Assembly (NCBI GenBank): GCA_002633025.1
Contig: NMRB01000012.1
Span: 461,114-525,113, forward strand
Direction of reading: 5' to 3'
Length of the DNA stretch: 64,000 bases
Origin: Notospermus geniculatus
Lineage: Eukaryota; Nemertea; Pilidiophora; Heteronemertea; Lineidae
Both the position numbers and the translations under genes were made by a program. Position 1 is the stretch's first letter; each line of letters starts with the position of its first letter. Below the pieces are notes generated by a model that had not been told where the DNA came from, searched no databases, and saw only the letters and a list, made by a program, of their open reading frames with translations. Positions 46,996 to 56,104 of the stretch are shown one piece after another.

Positions 46996-49900
46996 TTAAA
47001 GCTGATAGTGGACAATAGGTTGGCCGCAACTGGACAACAGTTTATGCACTCCTGTAAGTTACGAGAGCTTCGTGAATAAGGTCCCAGAAGCGATGAAATG
47101 CCTGATGACCAGGAGAATGTGTTAATAAGCTGACGATTTTCCCTTTGATGCCAAACATTTATGGGGACTACATCTGATATCAATATTCCATAATACTGGT
47201 GAACGTCAAATCTCATTTTAAAAACAATTCAGGAAATATCATTGATATGACATCTGTATGCATTGGAATGTATATCATATAGCATATTTACATGTGCTGT
47301 ATATACATGTATAATGTATATTCATGAGATTCACCAGGTAAAAACATGTTGCTCAATAGAAAACCCAAGCGTAATGTGAAATGAGCCTGTTAATGGAAGC
47401 TTCCAATTGATACTACTAAATTATAAAAGGAACTTGGCAATTGGCCATAATCTACAGTACCGGTACTTGCCTTCTGTCACATTCAAGTCATGTCACTGAA
47501 GGGTTGGATGGAGCTTGGAGGAATTTTTTTCCTCCAAGGATGGAGGGGGTCCACCAAGGATGTCTTCCAAAGACTGACAGGATTGATACAAAAAAATCTT
47601 TGCCTCGCTTTACCTCAAAGACTGGAGGAGAGAGTTCAGTCCCATCTTTGCTGCACTTTACCAGCCTCAGAGGGGTGGAGGGCAAGTTCAGTCACATCTT
47701 TGCTCCACTTAACTGCCCTCAGATGGGTAAAGGGAGGGAGGTTAGTCGCACATTTGTCCCTGGCCTCAGAGGGGTGGGGGGAAAGAGTTCATTCCCATCT
47801 CTGCCTCACTGTACCGGCTGCAGAGCGATGGTGGGAGAGTGTACTTTGATCTCTGCTCGACTTTCCTGCCAACATCCTCAGAGAGGTCGATGGAAAGAGT
47901 GCATCTAGGATGTCTTCCAATACCTAACAGGATTGATCACCCATCTTTGGCCCACTTTACCTGTCTCACAGGTCTGAAGGGAGAGATTGCTGCCAAGAGC
48001 GTCAAGACACAGATTCAGTTCATTGTTCTTGATTTGTTTTGTTTCCTGAAAAGAGATGATGCCATAACAAATCTGACAAGTGTATGATTGTGAAATCAGA
48101 TCCAGTTACTTTACATTGTATTTGTTTCAAAAACTTAATTTCAAAACCATCATCTTGAAGACTAGACCTCACTTGTCTTTTTTCACTTGCCTCACATCTG
48201 TAAAACCACGGACTCAATCTTGCTAATTTTGCACAGACAACACTTTACATAAGACTTTTCTCTGGGACTTTTCTCTAAACTATTCAAAAGTATTCTTACG
48301 TCATCATAATCCCATGGGCCACTGGGACTGACACCACAGAAACCTAATCTGGCTATCCGCAGCCCAAGTTTAGCATTGATACATCTTTCCCCCGTTGCTA
48401 GCTGACCCTGAGTATTTAGACGGAACAACTGGTTTCCTCCGTAATGATGGCAAGGACTCAGTCCAAGCTTTCCCGTTCCCGGGGCTGCCCCCATGGTGTC
48501 CACACACATGATGCTGTTCGCTTGTTTGATCTGAAAATGTAGAGTTGGGTACAAAGGCTCATTACTGAATGATAAAGTCCTCTATGAATGAAAGCAGAAT
48601 CCTGCTTTTCTTTAAGAATATCAGTGTATGCAGACCAAAACTGTTGAAATTGTTGTCCATAGCATTCCATACGTACCTCTCCCCAGGCTTTATTAGGAGG
48701 TGGATAGGGAAATCGTTCAATAACTTCATAAGCTATGTTCTCCATGAACCACTTGAAACTTTTACAATGTAGTCGTTTCTTTAGCTCCAGCTGTGAGGTG
48801 AGATTACCTGCCAGAATAAAGAACAATACCATGTTTTTCCAATGAAGCACTCAGATTCCCAAATCAATATATTTTACAACTGCTTTTCTGCCCATCATGA
48901 ACTACTGGTAATGGATTTGAGCCCCACGGGAGTATCTCAGACCACTTTGCGGTTTTCAAGACACATGCAGATAGACAATAACAAACCACAGGACGGGCCT
49001 TGCCATGTCCTTCCCTGAGAGAAACAATCTACTTTTCATATCGTCTTGCTGCAGGTTCCACTCACCAATCGGAAAGCCTCGTATTGAAGGGGCCCTGGTA
49101 TAAAAATACTCCTTAAATTCATCATCCAGCCACACTTCCACCACTCTCATGTAGTTCTGAAAAAAACAGCATTCACTCAGAAATTGGCATGAACTCCCAC
49201 AACTCTCACAATTTAATCATGTTCTACCATTTCAAAACCTTGATGACATGACAACTAATCATCAGTAGAGATCAAATAACAGTCAAGAACTTACCATATT
49301 GATTACTGGAATCTTTGGATTGATATTGCCAAAGTTATAAGGCATGTGATTCCTATAAATGTGGCCTACTTTAGAACATGGTACCCACTCTATCTTCCCT
49401 CCACACTGCCAGATCTAGAAGAAAAATCTCAGGTAATGTATTTCATACTAGAAGCCTATGTATCTTTACTATTTTATTACTGGAGAAATTTACAGGATTT
49501 TCAGTCGTGCGTACAACACAGGATGCCTACCTTGAAAGATAGTTCAAAGTTTTCACCACCCCATATCAGTAATCCAGGGTCATACGCCCCGAGCTCAAAG
49601 AAGTATTTCCTATCCATGGCAAACAGACCACCAGCATGAGTAGGTGACCTGAAAAGGAATCTGTGAACTGAATGAACTGCCACAACAACAAATCTGTTTG
49701 TGTGTAATCCAAGAATTATTTCCTCCCTGATAAGTTAGCCAGTCTTAAAATGAAGGGCTTTGAGTAAAGGCTGTCTCCATCTCCCAACCGTTCAAGCTTG
49801 TTGAAGGGCGACAGGCAATTGTGGTACCGAAGACGGCATACAAGAAAGGGACTCACCAATACGGTTCACTGTCGTAGATCCTTTTTTTCAATTCTCTATC

Positions 49901-52773
49901 TGGAACCCTTGATTCTTTATACAAGAATCCCCACTCAAATATACCGCGGTAGTGAGTACCCTGGTATTGGGCGTGATATCCGAGGTTGTTCCATGAGATG
50001 CTGTCAACAATTGGTACTGCCATGATTGTCCTGAAACATCGGTTTAAATTGTAGGTAGGCCTAATAGTTAATAGTAATCAGTTTTTCTGGTACAAAAGCT
50101 ATCAGCTGCATCGGATGTATCACTGTAATACTTCCTAACTTTAAAACCAATAAAAATTTGAAACTGCTCATGTCTGTAAACTGTTGGAGTCCCCCATAAA
50201 CCTGTGAGATGGCACAAGAATGAGCAAGGACTGAAATTTTCTTCAGGTGAGGCAGATCAGTGGCGGATCCAGGAGTTGCCGAACGGGGGGGGGGGGGGGG
50301 GGGGGGNNNNNNNNNNNNNNNNNNNNNNNNNNNNNNNNNNNNNNNNNNNNNNNNNNNNNNNNNNNNNNNNNNNNNNNNNNNNNNNNNNNNNNNNNNNNNN
50401 NNNNNNNNNNNNNNNNNNNNNNNNNNNNNNNNNNNNNNNNNNNNNNNNNNNNNNNNNNNNNNNNNNNNNNNNNNNNNNNNNNNNNNNNNNNNNNNNNNNN
50501 NNNNNNNNNNNNNNNNNNNNNNNNNNNNNNNNNNNNNNNNNNNNNNNNNNNNNNNNNNNNNNNNNNNNNNNNNNNNNNNNNNNNNNNNNNNNNNNNNNNN
50601 NNNNNNNNNNNNNNNNNNNNNNNNNNNNNNNNNNNNNNNNNNNNNNNNNNNNNNNNNNNNNNNNNNNNNNNNNNNNNNNNNNNNNNNNNNNNNNNNNNNN
50701 NNNNNNNNNNNNNNNNNNNNNNNNNNNNNNNNNNNNNNNNNNNNNNNCCGCCTTGGATTCGCCACTGCAGATGAGCCGGTGACACTTGATGAAAACTGCA
50801 AAAAATCTTCACACAGAAAGGAGACTCAAGAAAAAGAACCCCATCCATCCAACCTACCTGTCATAAGCAATTCTTGCCAATAATGGTGTCAACCAATTGA
50901 TATTGCACTCACAGTGTGCATCTAAAAAGATGATGACATCACCGGTTGCATACCTCGCACCGGCTGTTCTTGTGCGTATTAGACCCTCTCTCCTCTCATT
51001 GCGATACAGTTTGACTTTACCATTGAAACGTTTGATATACTCTTCTAATTTGGTCTTCAAATGTTCTGTAATTATGGATTTTATCAGTCACCAAAGGGGA
51101 GCATTGGAAACCAGGATAAAGTTACTTGAGGCCCAGGCTAATGCAGAGTTACCAATCATGCAGTCGGTTGTGTCTTCCAAATGGTGTTGGCGAAAGCAAC
51201 TCAATCGATCCAATCCAGGATTTGTCTAATTGCATACATCCAAAGAATATACATTACAAATGATGAGTGAACAGCCCAATTACCTTTATTGCTGTAATCA
51301 TCAACCAACACTACTTCCTTGAGTAACTTAGGATGACTTTTATTGATGACACTATGAACTGTTCTCATTAATGTAGACCAGCCCTCATTGTGGAAGACAA
51401 GAATGACACTTGCTGTGGGCAGTTTCTCAACTTCAGGGTAATGCCAGTATTTGCACCTGAAATTGAAAATGAACTGTTGTAGAAGAATGCTTGTAGGCTA
51501 CCTGAGATGAGTCCATTTGATAGAAGGGAATCGAATACACATGGACCAAGCCTGAAAAATTCTGGAAAATTCCTACCAGTACCATAACCATGTTCCCAAA
51601 GGACAACCCTCTCTGCAGCCAGAAATCAGAATTTTCTACTTACTCCTCAAGTCTGGTATCCGGAACATTCCTATCCAGTGATATCTTATCACTGGCAACC
51701 ATATTGAAACCATATTCGTGTATAGAGTGATCAGCAGCATTTTTTTCCTCCATGGAATTGTAAACTGGTTGTCCATTTTCCCCTGGAAAACAGAACTCTT
51801 GCTCAGAACAAATGAGGCATTAAGAAAATTCCAAGGTAAACCTTGAGACCCTCATTTTGCCACATGTACATAACAATACTGATATTGCTGCAGACAATGT
51901 CCATTACAAAATGAAAGACAAGTGTACTGGTACACAGACAACACTCACCAGGTCCATATCTTGGCTTTTGTTCTTGCTCATAATTTCCTAACACTCCCTT
52001 TCTAAATTTAGCTGTTGGTGCATTTGCTTTGACGAGCTGTGTAACAACCCTGAAATGATCCTCACTACCAGGATCATGGACATGGGCAACAACTTTTTTT
52101 ATGTCGTCACTTGGGACAAGTTTGTCATCAGCAACACTCTCATCTGAATCATGAATATCAGGCTTCTTTAAAACAGCATGATTTTGACCTTCAGATGGCT
52201 CTGCTTTTTTGTGATTGGGGTCTTTCTGTAACAAATTAAACAAAAGTCATAAGGTACCATACTTCATCTACATGACTATTAAGAATACCAAGCAACTGAA
52301 CCAGATGTATGGTTCTGTTTGTGAAGAATCTTCTGCTTAGAATTAGATTCTGCTCAAGTTGGATTGTAGTGTGAGAGGAGACACACTGCAATGACCCCAA
52401 TGGGGACCCTAGCTCACTGCCTCAATAGGTGTCACTAGTTGTTAAAACTATTGAAATGAAACCGACATCCCGGTCCTGATCAATTTCCCATTTACAAAAG
52501 GTGTCCATTCTATAGGACCTGGTTTCGGTGTGCTGCCCTCAATCATAGCAAGGATTCCCCATTATACTTGAAATGGAAAGGCTTGGTTATTATCAATAGC
52601 AGTTTTTCCTGTAATATGTTACACCCTCTTACCATTCTTTTCCGCCTATCCCGTGACAGCTGTGTCTTTTCACGTTCATTCTCCTCCAGATGATGATACA
52701 GCATCGGCACAATTAAGAGGAAAAGAAGAAAGACAACAGCTATCTTCAACAACAACTTTGGAGTGAATCTCAT
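46980..52773 (-). CDS. GALNT7: Polypeptide N-acetylgalactosaminyltransferase, GALNT7 type, complete
   Basis: A Golgi type II membrane enzyme that adds GalNAc to Ser/Thr; GALNT7 prefers already glycosylated acceptors. Exons: 52633-52773, 51949-52225, 51644-51782, 51284-51456, 50858-51065, 49857-50030, 49531-49648, 49295-49414, 49066-49156, 48677-48807, 48300-48530, 47961-48045, and tentatively 46980-47173. All are in phase. Exon 1 encodes the signal anchor ([19 protein letters not shown]). The catalytic part shows [24 protein letters not shown], the metal motif FLDAHCE and [17 protein letters not shown]. The ricin-type lectin part follows ([29 protein letters not shown]). [13 protein letters not shown] and [10 protein letters not shown] match GALNT7 best among paralogs. 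The last exon ([12 protein letters not shown]) is less sure, and in this copy its stop lies in a MITE. An N gap lies in the intron after exon 5. Confidence 0.93.
47505..47960. repeat. Minisatellite next to GALNT7 exon 12 (right copy)
   Basis: Same composition as at 41935-42357, with a different set of units and the 25-bp hairpin inserted at 47514. Confidence 0.7.
47514..47538. mobile_element. 25-bp hairpin insertion with 7-bp target duplication
   Basis: The arms CTTGGAGGAA and TTCCTCCAAG are separated by five T. The flanks are GATGGAG on both sides (47507-47513 and 47539-47545). The left duplication copy has the uninterrupted site with one GATGGAG (near 41937), so the insertion is shown directly by filled and empty sites. 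Confidence 0.85.
50258..50766. mobile_element. Right-copy hAT-like MITE interrupted by assembly gap
   Basis: Begins CAGTGGCGGATCCAGGAG and ends GGATTCGCCACT. The middle is replaced by N (50307-50747) directly after a run of about 22 G. The left copy of the same element is only about 232 bp, so the gap length is probably an estimate. Confidence 0.75.
50307..50747. other. Assembly gap (441 N)
   Basis: Run of N within intron 5 of GALNT7. It starts in a poly-G tract that probably stopped the sequencing. Confidence 0.99.
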
Positions 52774-53492
52774 GTTCTTTGGATTGTCCTTGATTTATCT
52801 GTCATACCTCAAATGACACGTCTGAAAAAGAAGAGTTGCTGATGATGTGGCAATTAATCCCATCGAATTTGACTGTTCTGGACACTCTACCTCTCCCTCA
52901 CATCATAATCACAACAGATGTACTTATTGATTTGGGAAGTTGGATCAATACCAGTACTAGCACATGGGCTGGAATACCACGTTCACATTGGGGATTATAG
53001 ACCTAGGTAGGGTAGACTGTTCACTGAGTTGTAGGCGTAGTGCAAACTGACATAACAAGATACATAGGCCTAGATAGATCATGAAAAAGAAGTGCCCACC
53101 CACCTGATCTGCTAATTGGGAGGACAAGGGATGATGAAGGATGGGGATGGGGCCTGGGGGCTGAATCGGATGAGGGCTGAAGTGTTGACCTAGCCTAGCC
53201 ACGCAGTCAGTAGCTTTCTTGCCTTCTTGGGTTGGCGGGGCGGGGCACGTCACTTAGGTCTTGCGCCCCTTCTTCAACCCTTGGCGTTGGGGCCTGGGTA
53301 GTCATGAAATTCACGACTTCGAATATTTGGGATATTCTACGTCGTGATTCAGCACTCCATGTTGTGTGGAGGAAATTCTCCCGTCTGAGTACCGGAATCG
53401 CTGACGAATCTTGGACAGGAACTCTCTTGACTCTTCTGCATATGGACACAATATAACAACATTTCATATTGGAGTTAAGGCCAGGTGACAAA
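52774..53492. promoter_or_regulatory. Shared divergent promoter region of GALNT7 and TMEM203
   Basis: The two start codons are only 719 bp apart and face away from each other, so both 5' UTRs and promoters should lie here. No TATA box was identified with confidence, and the part around 53100-53300 is GC-richer. An open frame at 53232-53456 has no family similarity. Confidence 0.5.
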
Positions 53493-53897
53493 ATGTTGTT
53501 CACTCTGAAAGAAATAGTGAAATGGCTTGGAATGACTGTTTTTGAGATTTGGTTACATCTGTTGTCTGTTTTTATATTCACAATACTCGCTGTTCTCAAA
53601 CATGAAGATGCCATTGATATGAGCTGGTGGTACGCATTCATTCCACTTTTCACATGTGATGGACTGTGTACATATTTTTGTTTAATTGTGTTCATTCGGA
53701 TGTTCAAAGAACAGGAATATCGACAGGCTGCTCTACGGCTCCTTTCTTCTTTGATGTGCATTACTTTGATATTTGTCTTCAAGATATTACTCTGTCAAAA
53801 ACTGGCAAAGCAAAATGAATTGAGCTATTCTGAGATATTAGCACCTATCTTTATTTTACTACAAGTACTGGTCATCAAAGCATGCCAGGTGCACTGA
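53493..53897 (+). CDS. TMEM203: Transmembrane protein 203, intronless, 134 aa
   Basis: A small four-helix ER membrane protein. The vertebrate homolog is linked to ER calcium control and to STING signalling. The product starts MLFTLKEIVKWLGMTVFEIW and keeps the family landmarks: a first hydrophobic helix ending LAVLKHED, the MSWWYAFIPLF segment, DGLCTYF, the LLCQKLAKQ loop, and the C-terminus PIFILLQVLVIKACQVH. The length agrees with the human protein (about 136). The start at 53493 is preferred over an in-frame ATG at 53469 because it matches the family N-terminus and has A at -3. The gene is also intronless in vertebrates. Confidence 0.93.
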   Translation: MLFTLKEIVKWLGMTVFEIWLHLLSVFIFTILAVLKHEDAIDMSWWYAFIPLFTCDGLCTYFCLIVFIRMFKEQEYRQAALRLLSSLMCITLIFVFKILLCQKLAKQNELSYSEILAPIFILLQVLVIKACQVH

Positions 53898-54284
53898 CCT
53901 GTGGAGGACTCATCAATTTGACTTAAAAAAAGGGTGTTTGGAACACAACTGAAAAGCTTGAAATGTGTCCCATTTGGAGAGGTTCAATTGTCCACAAACA
54001 AGGACTGTTAGCGATACTAAGGAATTATAATGATGTCATTTGGGCATTTGGGGGCTCAATCATTCTGTTCATCTTAGATGAGTGAATTGCAGTTACATAT
54101 TCAGCTGTGTGCCTTTATTTGGCTATAGTTCCTTAATTTTCGTCATCAACAATGATGGACTGATAGCTCTCACAGACTGAGATGTACGGTGGCCCATAGA
54201 GCTCATTGATGAAAAATATTTACATTTGCAATTTTTTTTCAATTCGATAATTTTTTTCTTGGGGGTTTGTAAAATTTTTAGAAG

Positions 54285-55175
54285 TTCCCACCTCGGTGAA
54301 AATATTACCACCGCGATTCCCACCGCGGTGAGAATATTTCCACCTCGGTGGAAATATTCCACCAAATATTTCCACCGCGGTGAAAATTAATTTCCACCGC
54401 GGTGATAATTAATAATTACCACCGCGGTGAAAATTAATTTCCACCGCGGTGATAATTAATACTGTAAAACGGGAAATTTTTGCGGACGTTTTAATTTTGC
54501 GGTCTTTGCGGTTGTATCACATCCGCAAATTTAATACGCGTAAACATTTTTTCAATTCAACATTGTCGGCACAGCCGCAAAAATAAGACGCAATTTCGCA
54601 TAATGCACCACTTGCCAATAAAGCGTGCTGAAACTTGCAACTCAACACGGTAAACTCCGCATTCAGAATAGTGTTGTGATCTGTCCTAATATCCGATCAT
54701 TGCGTTGAAGATGGGCCGGCCGTCATTAGCGGCGAATGCTTACCATGGCTCACATGAAATGGGGATGATCCCAAACCAGACACAACAAAGCCACGTGGTC
54801 AGTCTCCAGTCAAAACAAGAGCACATGGAACTTCGGGGCTCTTGAAACTGCTTGTATTTATGAATGAAACTGCTTCCCATAGAGGATGACGGTGGCTGAA
54901 ATGCCGGGAAATCACGTCTACGACTCTGTGAATTTGTTACAATGCATTTTAATTTTGCGGTTTTTGCGGTGCTGAGCTGTCCGCAAATTATAAAGGCGCA
55001 AAATATTATTCTGGGGCAGATACACTGAGGGTCCGCGAAAAAAACCATCCGCAAAAATTTCCCGTTTTACAGTAATTACCACCGTGGTGGAAATTAATTT
55101 TCACCGAGGTGGAAATATTATCACCGAGGTAGAAATATTCTCACCGCGGTGGTAATATTATCACCGAGGTGGAAA
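54285..55175. repeat. Array of CACCGCGGTG palindromes split by an inserted element
   Basis: On both sides of the element, units of the form TTTCCACC(G/T)CGGTGGAAAT or CACCGCGGTGATAATTAAT repeat many times, alternating Sac II-type CCGCGG cores with A/T spacers. Each unit is its own palindrome and the whole array is roughly mirror-symmetric. Confidence 0.8.
54461..55073. mobile_element. 613-bp element inside the palindrome array
   Basis: Perfect inverted ends ACTGTAAAACGGGAAATTTT continuing into TGCGGA. Sub-terminal TTTTAATTTTGCGG words are repeated at both ends. The junction text TAATTAAT/AATTACC is itself repetitive, so the target duplication (2-4 bases of AT) cannot be fixed. No coding capacity was seen. 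Confidence 0.85.
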
Positions 55176-56104
55176 TTATGAATGTTGTGCTATAAAATGT
55201 TGTTGACCATGTGGGTGCATAACATTACTTCCATGTACATCTATGTACCGGTAAATGTATGTTACATGTTCATCTCTTCTCAGATCCAGAATAGAATTCT
55301 TTACAAAATCACTCTGACCTCTCTTTCTTTGGTTTAAAATGACTTTGGGTGGTGCCTTTCAGACAAAGGTAGTAGTTACTTGTACATGTAAATAGGGCAG
55401 GAGGAAAGTGGCACCAGGAGGGAGTTAAGAAATGGAACAGGATTTTGTTCAGAGCGCTGCGGTGACGGTGGTTGTTGTCCCAGAATGCCGGCGACTCCAC
55501 TTCATCCAAGAAAACAGCGCTGGGAGCTGGTGCTATGGAACAAGAAAATCTTGTTCCAAGATGCGGCGTCTGGGCATTTGTGTTCCAGTGCGCCAGCGTT
55601 TCGGTGCTCAGGAATAAAATCATGTTCCAGTTTATATATGTTTGTAGGAGGGTAGTGGAGAGGGTCGCTAAGTCGTGAGGACGAGCAGAGACACAGGGGA
55701 GACTCGTATCGACCATAAGGGAATGGGGAAGAGGGTGGGGGACCTTAATGTGATAAAAGGAGGCCTGTCTTAAATAGATTGACACTAAATTGAGGGGCCC
55801 TGGGTGGAGACCAACCTCCACAGACTTGTGGGCTAGGGCAGGTATGGTCCATTTGGTGGTGAAGGGGTGGGTGGGATTGATGGTTGACACGGGGCCCACC
55901 ACCTCCCTCCCCTCTCCAAGGATGCCCTCTCCCGAACCGGGGGTCAGAGACCTGCTTTCTTTCTCGGCCCGGCAGACGCTGGAGGATGGGCAAAGTAGTG
56001 GTGCCGGATACGGATCCATCGCACTCTCGCCACGACAAAACAAAACAAAAAGAAACCCATTCCATGCATTTGTCCTTCGCAACACAGCAACAAAACACCT
56101 GATC

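Larger units (their letters stand above)
46173..51336. repeat. Right copy of the tandem duplication
   Basis: The counterpart of 40443-46171. It carries private insertions at 46724 and 47514 and an N gap in a poly-G tract. Its left end is a headless SLC25 exon fragment. Its right end continues smoothly into the rest of GALNT7, so the right copy holds the complete GALNT7 gene. Confidence 0.93.
53898..56104. other. Region between TMEM203 and glyoxalase I, mostly repeats
   Basis: Contains the TMEM203 3' flank, the palindrome array and 613-bp element at 54285-55175, and the promoter side of glyoxalase I. A long minus-strand open frame (55309-56136) is discussed under rejected items. Confidence 0.5.

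Noticed and set aside
53232-53456. Small open frame upstream of TMEM203
   Set aside because: Different frame from TMEM203, no similarity, and probably 5' UTR or promoter sequence.
54285-54460. Regularly spaced repeats that might suggest a CRISPR array
   Set aside because: The units are self-palindromic with A/T spacers that are themselves repeated, there are no cas genes, and the genome is eukaryotic.
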